DNA of 64,000 nt. It comes from Arsenicibacter rosenii (GTDB taxonomy: Bacteria > Bacteroidota > Bacteroidia > Cytophagales > Spirosomataceae). Each line of letters begins with the position of its first letter. The stretch's first letter is position 1. The stretch spans positions 476,875 through 540,874 of the forward strand of contig NZ_MORL01000003.1 in assembly GCF_001870735.1 (NCBI RefSeq), given 5' to 3'. A program made the position numbers and the translations under genes. Under the pieces are notes generated by a model, which did not search any database, had not been told where the DNA came from, and saw only the letters and a program-made list of their open reading frames with translations. Below, one piece after another: positions 33,901 to 43,000 of the stretch.

Positions 33901-35198
33901 TGCCGCTTTATTTTGATCGCAGCAAACTCGAAATCGTGCTGACAAACCTGCTCTCGAACGCCCTCAAATACACGCCGGACGGAGGGAAAATCCGGCTGTC
34001 GGCAACGATCACCGGTCATCCGGAGCAGGAGTCGGTACGGCAGGCAGGTAAACTGACCAACAACTTTCTGGAGATCAGGGTACAGGATTGGGGAGTGGGC
34101 ATGCCGGCAGAGGAGCTGGACAGGATTTTTGATCCCTATTATCAGGCCTCGCACACACGCACGCTGCGAATGATCGGCAGCGGAATCGGTCTGTCGCTGG
34201 TCAAACAGTTTGTCGCGTATCATGCCGGTGAGATTACCGTCGACAGTGCCGTGCAGCAGGGCACCACCTTTACCCTGCGGCTGCCATTCGGCCACAGCCA
34301 CTTTGCGCCGGCCGATATACAGGAGGCCGGACAGCCGGGCGATCTGTACGAGCTTCCGGCAACCGGAACCTCATCATTGCCGGACCCGGACGCACCCGAT
34401 GCCGAGCCCATGCTGCCCCAATCGCTCCGGATACTGCTGGTCGAAGACAACGACGAAGTACGCCACTACCTGCAGCAACTGTTTGAAGCTGATTTTGACG
34501 TTATGACAGCACCCGACGGTCTGGAAGGCTGGCAAAAAGCGCAGCACAGCCAACCTGATCTGGTCATCAGCGACATTATGATGCCTTACAGCGACGGGCT
34601 CGAACTCTGCAAGCGCATCAAGCAACACCCGAAAACCATGCATATTCCGGTAGTATTGCTGACGGCGCGGGCCGCAGCCATGCACGAGCTGGAAGGGCTG
34701 GAAACGGGTGCCGACGACTACGTAGCCAAGCCCTTTAACCCTCGCCTGCTCTATGCTAAAGTGACGACTCTTCTCCGGAACCGGTATAAACTCCGCGAGT
34801 ACTACCAGCGGCAGATTCTGCTGGAACCGACCGACGTCGTAATCCCCGATGCTGACAAGGCGTTTCTGGAGCAGGCCATGCGCATTGTGGAGGCCGAATT
34901 GCAGAATCCGGCCTTCAACGTCCAGACGCTGGTGCAGGAGATGGGCATGAGCCAGTCGGTTTTTTATCGCCGGTTAAAGAGCATTACGGGCCAGACCGTT
35001 GTTGAGTTTATCCGCGATGTACGCATGAAACGGGCGGCGCGGCTCTTAGCCACGAGCAACCTGCGGGTCTCCGAAGTAGCCTATCAGGTCGGCATCGAAG
35101 ACATTAAGTATTTCCGGAAATCGTTCCAGAAAATCTTCTCGCTCTCCCCCTCCGACTACGCCCGCCAGCACCGGTCAACGGGGATTGCAGAGGAATGA
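30969..35198 (+). CDS. Hybrid two-component system regulator (HTCS)
   Basis: This 1409-residue protein combines sensor, kinase and DNA-binding parts. A signal peptide (residues 1-24) leads into a two-propeller sensor of reg_prop repeats (about 30-720, e.g. GELWVGVERSGLFWYDP), then Y_Y_Y (742-810) and a membrane helix (819-840). The cytoplasmic part has HisKA with H880 (NVSHELRTPL), HATPase (GSGIGLSLV), a receiver with D1202 (SDIMMPYSDG) and a C-terminal AraC-type HTH (about 1315-1405). HTCS proteins bind a glycan fragment in the periplasm and switch on the matching degradation genes. Its divergent neighbour and the nearby glycosidases and sulfatases are the likely targets. Confidence 0.95.
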   Translation: MKWTVVYRFSLLIVILAFTRVPAQDAANRFRFKHITVNEGLSHSDAMAVAQDQQGFTWIGTNKGIDRYDGYTLKKYNLPINPETGMSANRIRSLHVSNTGELWVGVERSGLFWYDPDKDCFVSLAERAGADAFPDQLARLSESNVNAITHDRLGRLWVGTWRYGPQVLTFGKSGDLTGWQTVHLTKPAPYEPAVNRMATDRQGRVWIGTFGTGLWVVDGLARKLPQQAAQIPQLSHTTIRAMHADRHGDLWIGTDNRVLWSGAPALAHAPNLIMQPFRRTFAGLESLYLDSADRLWISTNYGLLLVEAGVRNGQTMPVAETRVQTFLPQDTDPYSINSVRVHDILEDRFHNLWLATSAGGLNQVRLQAQPFGLLRRQLLGQTSPANNYINAICEDKPHNLLWIGTRNGLAAYDPVRKTYQNYLSRVLSGDVNGVDVSALFMASDGTLWIGTRYNGLYRFRDRQPERIAESPQGPKWYDLSIEHITEDRFGTIWVASFNAGLHRYTRQGRYLSPAENVLKTRQITSLLYEPQQDILWVSTRDAGVLKTKITADTIRLLKRFAYVPKDSSSLATNYTWPLLKDQQGDLWIGTIGGGLHRLRRQPAGQEHIERFQKWLPETDVESLLTDAVGNLWVGGAGLFRFSPATKALRHYDVTDGLQSNAFKVGAALRAQDGTMYFGGTNGITYFRPAALQTASAPPVVQITGLRIMNQAIGIGDTRDGDVVVPCAFAASPTVTIHAADNDFSVEFVALNYLNPTKHQYAYQLVGYNRDWVQPAPGQRSASFANLPPGNYTFLVKASNGDGVWSAKPAMMQFRVLPPWWRTWWACMLYLLAGTGALLVYRRVTGTQRELKNKLAFEQFKNDKEKELTDLKMAFFTNVSHELRTPLTLILGPMEELATSQHPLTGYQDRIVLMHQQTRKLFDLVNQLLDFRKVESGHVSLQISRGNIIEFLTEIFLIFRLKAEEHALDYRMALPEEPVPLYFDRSKLEIVLTNLLSNALKYTPDGGKIRLSATITGHPEQESVRQAGKLTNNFLEIRVQDWGVGMPAEELDRIFDPYYQASHTRTLRMIGSGIGLSLVKQFVAYHAGEITVDSAVQQGTTFTLRLPFGHSHFAPADIQEAGQPGDLYELPATGTSSLPDPDAPDAEPMLPQSLRILLVEDNDEVRHYLQQLFEADFDVMTAPDGLEGWQKAQHSQPDLVISDIMMPYSDGLELCKRIKQHPKTMHIPVVLLTARAAAMHELEGLETGADDYVAKPFNPRLLYAKVTTLLRNRYKLREYYQRQILLEPTDVVIPDADKAFLEQAMRIVEAELQNPAFNVQTLVQEMGMSQSVFYRRLKSITGQTVVEFIRDVRMKRAARLLATSNLRVSEVAYQVGIEDIKYFRKSFQKIFSLSPSDYARQHRSTGIAEE
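35147..35194 (+). repeat. 48-bp sequence duplicated downstream (copy 1)
   Basis: The last 48 bases before the stop of the hybrid regulator gene (starting CCCCTCCGACTACG) recur exactly at 35564-35611. Confidence 0.95.
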
Positions 35199-35452
35199 GA
35201 TTAACAGAAACCCTGCCTTCCGGGAAGTTGAACAGCTATATTACTGTTGCTTACCAGGATAGCCCCCCTCTATGAGGCGCCTGATACTGCTTGAGCCAGC
35301 TCGGTGGTTTCGACACCGAACGGTTCTTCTTCGCTCTACTCATGGTCGTAACATGTTTAGAGTGAAACATGCCTCCACCTCCGGGGAGGTATCGGGCTGG
35401 TCGGCTGCTGGTAACAGTTGACCGGCACTGCAATTTACTACTTATACATATA

Positions 35453-35481
35453 AAACCCCGATCATAAGAAGGTCGGGGTTT
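35453..35481 (+). terminator. Rho-independent terminator
   Basis: AAACCCCGA (35453-35461) pairs with TCGGGGTTT (35473-35481); AGTATTTTAG follows. A weaker tail than usual, but the stem is clean. It probably ends the hybrid regulator transcript. Confidence 0.65.
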
Positions 35482-35563
35482 AGTATTTTAGTAGACTCTT
35501 CTATTTTTTTGTTAGCTGTTTCCTGTCCCCGTTATCGCCTGCGTTCCGCGACTGAGCGGTCGG

Positions 35564-35611
35564 CCCCTCCGACTACGCCCGCCAGCACCGGTCAACGGGG
35601 ATTGCAGAGGA
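35564..35611 (+). repeat. 48-bp duplicate of the regulator gene end (copy 2)
   Basis: Identical to 35147-35194, followed by GTAA instead of ATGA. It is a stranded copy of the regulator's last codons without a gene in front. Confidence 0.95.
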
Positions 35612-35622
35612 GTAAACCAAAA

Positions 35623-35651
35623 CTCCCCGAGAGTTTTGAACCCTCGGGGAG
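35623..35651. terminator. Hairpin terminator of the sulfatase operon
   Basis: CTCCCCGAG (35623-35631) pairs with CTCGGGGAG (35643-35651). It lies just downstream of the minus-strand sulfatase stop (35674). On the minus strand it is followed by TTTTGG. Confidence 0.6.
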
Positions 35652-35673
35652 CTACAACTACGGGGAGTTGATT

Positions 35674-37383
35674 TTACCGCTTCGGAGCCGGTTTCGGGAA
35701 GACGCTATGAGAAGCCGCCCACTTACGCCATTCGCCGTCGAGCTGCTTTACCCTGTCGGGGTATCTGGCGGCCAGATCCGTCGTTTCGGTACGGTCGCTG
35801 GCCAGATGGTAGAGTTGCCAGGTGGTGTCGCGACCCGACGCCACAATCTTCCAGTCGCCGTAACGGGCGTAGCGGGCGCCAAAGTGTTCGTTGAACAGCC
35901 ACGGATGACCCACCACCGGCCTGCCGGCAAACGAAGGCACCAGACTCACCCCCGTTGAGGGCGTAATGGCGTGGCCACGGTACGTATCCGGATACGTTGC
36001 GCCGGCCAGCTCCACAAACGTGCTCATAAAGTCCATGACATGGCCTACCTGTGCGCTGAAGCTGCCTTTTTTCGCCTTAATACCCTTCGGCCAGCAGGCA
36101 ATCACCGGCGTATGCACACCTCCTTCGTTTGACTCCGCTTTCCAGTATGTATAAGGCGTGTTGGCGACATTTGCCCAACGCTGCCCGATCGACGCAAAGG
36201 ACGTCTGCGGCCCGGGCATTACCTGTTTTTTCAGATCATACGAAATCGGGCGGCCGTCGCGGGTCTGATTCGGCCGGTCGAAACCGGGACCGTAGGCCGC
36301 ACAGTTTTCCGGACTCGCACCGTTGTCCGACAAAAAGATAATCAGCGTATTATCCAGCTGACCAGTCTCGCGCAGGGTCTGAATCATGCGGCCAATGCCC
36401 TGATCCATCCGGTCGATCATGGCCGCGTGTACGGCCATCGCACGGGCGTCCCACTCCTTGTCGGGATTGGCCTCCCAGCTCAGATCGTTTTTAAAACGGG
36501 CCGACAGTTTGGTAGTTTTCGGGTCAATCAGTTGCATGTTCACCATTTTGTCGTAGCGGGCTTTCCGGATGGCATCCCAGCCACCTTTATAGGTGTCCTT
36601 ATATTTCTCAATATCTTCCGGCAACGCCATCAGAGGCCAGTGCGGCGCGGTGTGGGCTACATAGAGGAAAAACGGCGATTTCGATTTAGCAAACGCCTTG
36701 ATATAGGCAACCGTTGTGTCGCTGATGGCATCGGTATGGTAGTAGTTCTTCGGCACCTTCGTGACCGGCTTTGTACCACTCACGAGGCTGAACGGATCAA
36801 AGAAATCCACTACCCCCCAGATATTGCCGAAATAGCGGTCGAAGCCGCGGCTGGTCGGATACTGGTCAACGGGGGAAAAATCGCCGAAGTCTTTTTTGTG
36901 GTTCAGCCAGTCGAGCTGATCCTGCGCGTTTTTCTGCACAATGGTGTTCGATACGTGCCACTTGCCGGTCATCCCGGTTTGGTAACCCGCCGACTTCAGC
37001 ACCTCGGCCAGCGTCACCGTATTATCCGTCAACCGGCCGCGATAGCCCGGTTCGGGTTCGTCGTCGGTCATTTTACCGATACCGGCCTGGTGGTTGTAGA
37101 GGCCCGTCAGCAGGCTGGCGCGGGTCGGGCAACAGCGCGAGGTATTGTAGAACTGGGTATAGCGCAGCCCGTTACTGGCCAGGTAATCAAGGTTCGGGGT
37201 GTTGATTTCGCTCCCGTAACAGCCCAGATCCGAAAAACCGAGGTCGTCGGCCATCACCACAATAATATTCGGCCGTGGTGCAGCAACAGGTGCGTCCTCT
37301 TCTTTTTTGTAAAAGCCGGTACAAACCAAAATGGCTGCGGCCGATGTGATGGCGAGCGATAAGACAATACCCCGTTTCTTCAT
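35674..37383 (-). CDS. Formylglycine sulfatase (arylsulfatase family)
   Basis: This is a 569-residue secreted S1 sulfatase: signal region 1-23, metal motif NIIVVMADDLG (39-49), formylglycine motif C84-C85-P86-T87-R88 followed by ASLLTGLYNHQAGIG, then GKWHVSN and LSDNGASPE. The alcohol-type CxPxR motif needs maturation by a formylglycine-generating enzyme encoded elsewhere. It belongs to the longer arylsulfatase subgroup (usual 530-580 residues). It is last in the unit that begins at the sigma-factor gene and is coupled to the GH5-like gene (stop and start are one base apart: TAA-G-ATG). It removes sulfate so that the glycosidase can act, an inference from gene order. Confidence 0.92.
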   Translation of the reverse strand: MKKRGIVLSLAITSAAAILVCTGFYKKEEDAPVAAPRPNIIVVMADDLGFSDLGCYGSEINTPNLDYLASNGLRYTQFYNTSRCCPTRASLLTGLYNHQAGIGKMTDDEPEPGYRGRLTDNTVTLAEVLKSAGYQTGMTGKWHVSNTIVQKNAQDQLDWLNHKKDFGDFSPVDQYPTSRGFDRYFGNIWGVVDFFDPFSLVSGTKPVTKVPKNYYHTDAISDTTVAYIKAFAKSKSPFFLYVAHTAPHWPLMALPEDIEKYKDTYKGGWDAIRKARYDKMVNMQLIDPKTTKLSARFKNDLSWEANPDKEWDARAMAVHAAMIDRMDQGIGRMIQTLRETGQLDNTLIIFLSDNGASPENCAAYGPGFDRPNQTRDGRPISYDLKKQVMPGPQTSFASIGQRWANVANTPYTYWKAESNEGGVHTPVIACWPKGIKAKKGSFSAQVGHVMDFMSTFVELAGATYPDTYRGHAITPSTGVSLVPSFAGRPVVGHPWLFNEHFGARYARYGDWKIVASGRDTTWQLYHLASDRTETTDLAARYPDRVKQLDGEWRKWAASHSVFPKPAPKR

Positions 37384-37384
37384 C

Positions 37385-38446
37385 TTATTTCTGTTTTCCG
37401 GTTAACGTTTTAATTACTTTTATTTCATCCTGGCTAAACGGCGAGCCGTCTTTCCGGAGAATGTCGTGAAACCACAGGTCCGGCTCTTTCCCGTCCGGGA
37501 CCGGCGTTCCCCAGGCAAAGATCGTATTCGTTTTGCCGGCAACAAATCCCCAGTTGATTGCCCCGATATTTTCTTCTTTCAGCATCGGCATAATGGTCTG
37601 AAACAGACTGCCGTTGCGGCGGGCCATGTATTCCGTACAGATCAGCGGTCGCCCTTGCTTCCGCAGCTGCCCGATTATCTGCCGGTGTTTATCGCTGTAG
37701 CCGTAATGATGATAGGTAACCACATCGGAGTTCTCACGCTGAAAGGTATTCAGTTCGTCAAATTTCGGTCCCCAGCTCCACAATCCGGCGCTGATCGGCT
37801 GCGACGGATTTACCTCCTTCGCCCAAGCAAAAACGGCTTTCAGCAACGGCATACTTTTGTTGACACGGCCGTTATTGCCCGGCTCGTTGTAGAGGTCCCA
37901 GAGCAGAATCCGGTTGTCGGTTTTAAAGGTCGTCATGACATCCTTCACGTAACGCTCCAGCATCGGCAGGCTGTCGGGATGGCTGTCGAGCATCGCGCCC
38001 GGGTCGCGCACCCAGCCGCTGTTGTGGATGCCGGGTTTCGGGTCCGGCTGTTTGCCGGGCAGGTAGGTTTCGTTCCAGCAATCGTCGAAAAACACCAGAA
38101 TAGTTTTGATCCCGTGCTTGTCCGAAATCCGGAGGTAGTCGTCCAGCCGTTTTTTGAAGCCGTCGCGGTCAGATGTCCAGGCCACATGGTGCAGATAAAC
38201 CCGCATCGCGTTGAAGCCCAAATCCTGCGCCCAGCCTAACTCGCGGTCAATCGTCTGCGGATCGTAGGTGGCCGCCTGAAACATTTCGAGCTGGTTGATG
38301 GCAGTGCTCGGCTGAAAGTTACAGCCTCGCAGCCAGCCTTGTTTCTTATACCACGCATCGGCCTGTGCGGCCGTCCACCGTGGCTGTGCATATACGCCTG
38401 ACAGGGTCAACACCACAATCAGGGCAGCTAAAATGATCTTTTGCAT
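37385..38446 (-). CDS. Secreted GH5-like (clan GH-A) glycosidase
   Basis: This is a 353-residue protein with signal peptide 1-20 and a TIM-barrel layout. The clan GH-A catalytic pair is visible: acid/base E188 in LLWDLYNEPG and nucleophile E272 in LICTEYMARR. Other barrel motifs are GFNAMRVYLHHVAW and TILVFFDDCW. Sequences like this are labelled cellulase, mannanase or 1,4-beta-xylanase and sometimes GH2-like; the substrate cannot be read from the sequence. It sits between SusD and a sulfatase, so it should attack the glycan taken up by the SusCD pair. Confidence 0.8.
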   Translation of the reverse strand: MQKIILAALIVVLTLSGVYAQPRWTAAQADAWYKKQGWLRGCNFQPSTAINQLEMFQAATYDPQTIDRELGWAQDLGFNAMRVYLHHVAWTSDRDGFKKRLDDYLRISDKHGIKTILVFFDDCWNETYLPGKQPDPKPGIHNSGWVRDPGAMLDSHPDSLPMLERYVKDVMTTFKTDNRILLWDLYNEPGNNGRVNKSMPLLKAVFAWAKEVNPSQPISAGLWSWGPKFDELNTFQRENSDVVTYHHYGYSDKHRQIIGQLRKQGRPLICTEYMARRNGSLFQTIMPMLKEENIGAINWGFVAGKTNTIFAWGTPVPDGKEPDLWFHDILRKDGSPFSQDEIKVIKTLTGKQK

Positions 38447-38529
38447 GTTTAATTAATGGATAATGAATAATGGGAAATGAATAATGGCCTTGCTGAATCC
38501 TGATCAATCCTTTTCCATCCCGTTTCACC

Positions 38530-38580
38530 TTATTCATTGTTCATTTCACATTATTCATTGTTCATTTCACATTATTCATT
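38530..38580. repeat. 21-bp tandem repeat in the SusD-GH5 gap
   Basis: Two exact 21-bp units (38530-38550 and 38551-38571) plus 9 bases of a third make an AT-rich run. Its sequence is partly complementary to GATAATGAATAATGG-type sequence at 38459-38487, so a long stem can form in the 144-bp gap. Confidence 0.85.
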
Positions 38581-38590
38581 ATTCATTGAT

Positions 38591-40054
38591 TCAATACCCC
38601 GGATTTTGTACACACAATTTATTGGCGTCGATTTCGACCTGCGGAATCGGGAACAGTACCCGCTCGGGTTTGGCGTTGGCGACACCCCGCGCCTGTGCCA
38701 GCGAAATAAACGTTCCCTGACGGATCAGGTCCTCACGACGTTTGCCTTCTGACACAAACTCCCAGCCACGCTCCCGTAAAATGGCGGCCCGAAACGCTTC
38801 TTTGGTGGCCGCATCGGCCGTTGGCAGGTTTGGAATCCCCGCCCGCGTACGTACCTGGTTGATGAGCGCCGTGGCCTCGGCCGTCGGTCCGTTCAGCTCG
38901 TTCAGAGCCTCGGCACGGGTTAGCAGAATGTCGGCATACCGGTAAACCGGTACGTCAGTGCCGCTATTGTTGCCGACTGTATTGTTGTCCCAGTATTTAA
39001 AGCTGCGCGCGTTGTCGCCCGTCGAGAGGTCGATGGTCTGGTTGCTGCTGTTGACGTAGCTCGTGCAGATCAGCTGCAACCGCTTGTCGTTAGCGGCAAA
39101 GCTACTTGTAAACGCCGTCCGCAAGCGGTATTGTGTCGCGAAGTTCGACATGGTTGCCTTATAGGTAAAATTCGGGAACTGCGGGCTGCTCTTATAGGCA
39201 GGGGGCAAGGCGCCGGCCTGATACCAGTTACCGAACGGGTCTTCCGGACGGCACTGCAGCACCAGAATCATTTCCTTATTGGCTGCTCCTTCGTTTTCAA
39301 TCCGGAACATCCCGACAAAATCCGGATTCAGGGCATAATAGTTAAAATCCATAACGGCTTTGGCGGCATTAGCGGCCTTCTGCCACTGCTTTGTATTCAG
39401 GAAAAATTTGGCCAGTATGCTGTTGGCCACCCCTTTATTAAAGCGGCCATAGGCTTCTTCCTTGCCGGGATCCGGCAAATCAGCCAGCGATTCCGTAATT
39501 TCCTTTTCGATAAATGCCAGGATCTCCGCGTCGGTCGCCCGCGCTAATTCCGCAGGTTGTGTAGTGGAGGTACGCAGCGGTACGGGTCCGAAGAAATTAT
39601 ACAGTAATGCATATGCCTGCGCCCGCAGCACACGGGCTTCGGCTTTGTAGAGCTTCTTCACGGCATCGGCAGCCGTTACGTTATCAATGTTTTCGATAAC
39701 TCCGTTGGCGTCGCGGATGGTCCGGTAGTTCGGAGCCCACATATCGTCGTTGAACGTGCCCAGTGAAGGGTCCCAGGTAAAGTTAATGAGCTGAATCAGC
39801 TGCCCGTTTTCGGCTCCGCCTGTATTAAAGCCCATATCGGTAGACACCTCAGAGTCGTTAATTACATACCGCGAATTAGTCTGGGTCTGGGCCTGGGCGT
39901 AGGCCGAAAACAGCAGCGCTTTAATGCCGCTCTCGGTCGTCAGGACGTTACCCGGCGAAAATTCAGAGCGGGGTGAAACTTCCAGCGCTTTTTCGCAGGA
40001 CATCATGGCGAAAACCAGCCCGAGGGAAGCGATATAATGGTATGCCTTTTTCAT
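38591..40054 (-). CDS. susD: SusD/RagB-family glycan-binding lipoprotein
   Basis: This is a 487-residue lipoprotein: residues 1-19 are the signal peptide and C20 (VFAMMSC) is the lipidation site. The SusD helical core is evident in ALLFSAYAQAQ, WAPNYRTIRDANGVIENI, KAEARVLRAQAYALLYNFFGPVPL and the C-terminal ERGWEFVSEGKRREDLIRQG. On the outer surface it binds glycan and forms the lid of the SusC channel. It directly follows susC (31-bp gap). The assignment is to the family; the exact ligand is not known. Confidence 0.95.
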   Translation of the reverse strand: MKKAYHYIASLGLVFAMMSCEKALEVSPRSEFSPGNVLTTESGIKALLFSAYAQAQTQTNSRYVINDSEVSTDMGFNTGGAENGQLIQLINFTWDPSLGTFNDDMWAPNYRTIRDANGVIENIDNVTAADAVKKLYKAEARVLRAQAYALLYNFFGPVPLRTSTTQPAELARATDAEILAFIEKEITESLADLPDPGKEEAYGRFNKGVANSILAKFFLNTKQWQKAANAAKAVMDFNYYALNPDFVGMFRIENEGAANKEMILVLQCRPEDPFGNWYQAGALPPAYKSSPQFPNFTYKATMSNFATQYRLRTAFTSSFAANDKRLQLICTSYVNSSNQTIDLSTGDNARSFKYWDNNTVGNNSGTDVPVYRYADILLTRAEALNELNGPTAEATALINQVRTRAGIPNLPTADAATKEAFRAAILRERGWEFVSEGKRREDLIRQGTFISLAQARGVANAKPERVLFPIPQVEIDANKLCVQNPGY

Positions 40055-40085
40055 GTCGGATGATTGTTATGCGTTACGGTTGTGC

Positions 40086-43000
40086 TTAGAATTGCAGATT
40101 CAGTCCTGCCGTAAATGTCCGGGTTAAAGGATACGTGTTGTAATCGATGCGTAAGATATTGTCGCCAAGCGCGTTGGCGGCCGGATCGGAGCCACTGTAC
40201 TTCGTGAAGTTGTACAGGTTCTGGCCATTGAGAAATACCGAGGCGCCGTTTACATAGCGGTTTTTCGGCAATGGCAGCTTATAGGACAACCGGATAGCCT
40301 GCACCCGCAGATACGACGCATCTTCAACCGTTTTGTTGGTCACCTGACGCTGCCCCTGTACATCATTCGGCAGAAATGACGGATAGTCGTTTGTCGGGTT
40401 GGTCGGGGTCCAGCGGTTCAGGTAGGGCACCGCCAGTTTGTTGCGGCGGTAATCGACCGGGTAATAGGCATCGACCAGGCTGCTGTTCAACATCTTAGCC
40501 CCTTGCGATCCTTCAAAGAAAATATCCAGAATCAGCGTTTTGTAGGATACACTGGTGTTAAAGCCATAATAGAAATCAGGCAGTGACTTACCCAGAATAA
40601 TGCGGTCGTTGGCGTTGATCACCTTGTTGCCGTCCAGATCGCGGTATTTCAGATCGCCCGGACGCACCCCCGACTGCGCCTGTCCGAAATCATCGCCGGT
40701 TTGCCAGACACCATCTACAAGGTAACCGTAAAAGGACCCGATCGATTCGCCCGGTTTCAGGATGCTCACCTGACCGATGCTGCCCGGCCCTGAACCAATA
40801 AACTGCGATACCTTACCCAGACTCAGCACACGGTTTTTCAGGGTGGTGATATTAAACCCGGCATCAATCCGGAAATCCTTACGGTCGACGGCTACCCCTT
40901 TGAGCGCCACCTCGATACCGGTGTTACGCATACTGCCGACGTTTTCGATCCGGCTGCCAAATCCGGTGCTGACCGGCTGCGGAATGTCATAGAGCAGTTT
41001 CGAGGTTTTCCGGTTGTAGTAATCAATGCTGCCCGTCAGGCGGTTATTGAAGAACCCGAAGTCAAAGCCGATGTCGGCCTGTACGGCAGATTCCCACTGC
41101 AAATCGGGGTTGGCACTGCGTGATGGTTGCAGCGAGCTGACGCGATTGCCGTTGAACACCGCGTTACGGCCCGCTGAGAAGGTCGAGAAATAGAGATAGT
41201 TGATCGTCGGCTGGTTTCCCGTAGCCCCGTAGCTGGCGCGGAATTTCAGGTCGCTCAGGCCGTTGATGTTTTTCAGGAAGTTTTCCTCGATAGCCCGCCA
41301 CGCAAACGCTGCCGACGGGAAATAGCCAAACCGTTTGTTCGGGCCGAAACGCGCCGAGCCATCGGCCCGAACCGAGAGCGTCAGCAGGTATTTACTCATG
41401 AATGCGTAGTTGACCCTGCCCAGAAACGATACCAGTTTGTTTTCCTGCCGGCCACTGCCCACGCCGTTCAGCGTGTTATCGCCGGTGCCCAGAGCGTTGA
41501 AGGTCAGGTCCGGCAACGAGAACGACCGTGAGTTGGCGATCAGACTGCTGGACGTATAGCGCTCGTAGGTTGCTCCGGCCACCGCCGTAATACGGTGGTT
41601 CTTAACTTCCTTGTTGTAATTCAGCGTTCCTTCCGTCAGGTAGTACCCGCGTTTACCATCCCGTACGTCGGCATAACCGTTGTACGACAAACCGGTCAGC
41701 GTTGTCGGATCGATCCAGAAATAGCGCTGGTTGTCATTCAGATCGACCCCGACGCGTACTTTGGCCGACAGCGACGGCATCAGGAAATACTCGGCAAACA
41801 TATTGCCGAATGTCCGGTACGTGTCACCCATGCCATACTGCCCGTTGATGACCGCCAGCGGGCTGTCCATGGGTGCCATCAGCGACGAGCGGTAGTACGT
41901 CCCGTCAGGGTTGTAGGCCGGCACAGTCGGATCGTAGTTCTGAGCCATATACAACGCACTGGCGTTATCGTTCAGACCGACACCGGTTGCGTTGTAGGAA
42001 TCGCGGGTATAGGCCGTTGCCAGGCTGATGCCGACGTTATATTTATTCGCAATTCCGTTTTCGAGGTTCACCCGCGCGTTGTAGCGACGCGTCGCCGAAT
42101 TCAGCATGATCCCGTCCTGATTGTAGTAACCCGCTGAGATGTAATATTTTGTATTGGCACCAGCCCCGCTAAACGACAGGTCGTGGGTCTGAATCGGTGC
42201 ATCGCGCAGCAACAGGCTCTGCCAATCGGTATTGCTGTTGGTACCGGTCACCTTCGGCGTCGACAGTTTGCCCAGATCAATGATGGAGTTAATGACGTCG
42301 GTGTATTCGGTACCGGTCATGAAGCGTTGTGTATGCGCCACTTTCTGCACCCCGTACGAACCGTTGTATTCGACCTTCAGTTTACCGTCCTTCCCTTTTC
42401 TGGTCGTAATCAGGACAACGCCATTGGCCCCCCGCGACCCGTAAATAGCCGTTGCCGAAGCATCTTTCAAAATCTCAATCGACTCAATATCGGCCGGATT
42501 CAGGCTGTTCAGCGGCGTCCGGTTGTTGGGATTGCTGGTTGTACCGCCCGCGCTGGCCGACCCGATGGCGGCAGCATCGTTTACCGGCAAACCGTCTACC
42601 ACATACAGCGGATCGTTATTGCCTGTAATCGACGTGATTCCCCGGATCTGCACGCTCATAGCGGAGCCAGGCTCACCGCTTTTCTGGTAAATCTGCACAC
42701 CCGGCGACCGGCCTGCCAGCGTCTGCTGGAGGTTTACGTTAGCGCCCCGTGTCAGGTCCTGGGCTTTCAGCGACGTTACTGAGCCGGTCAGGTCGCTTTT
42801 CCGCACGGTACCGTACCCAACGACCACCACCTCATTCAGCGACTGGTTGTCTTCTTTCAGCCGGACGTTCAGCTCCGACCGGTTACTCAGCGCTACCTCC
42901 TGCGCCACATACCCAACGTAGGAAAATACCAGTATCACCGAACCCGCCGGTTCGGGAATGCGGAGCGAATAACGGCCCTGAGCATCCGTGGTAGTACCGC

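Larger units (their letters stand above)
35199..35673. other. Intergenic segment bracketed by the 48-bp direct repeats
   Basis: A minus-strand frame 35251-35343 (MSRAKKNRSVSKPPSW...) is basic and short and unsupported as a gene. The segment holds two hairpins (35453-35481 and 35623-35651) and the second 48-bp copy. It looks like a rearranged stretch created by duplication of the regulator's 3' end. Confidence 0.5.

Noticed and set aside
35251..35343. Basic 30-residue minus-strand frame
   Set aside because: Too short and without homologous pattern; kept only as a note in the intergenic entry.
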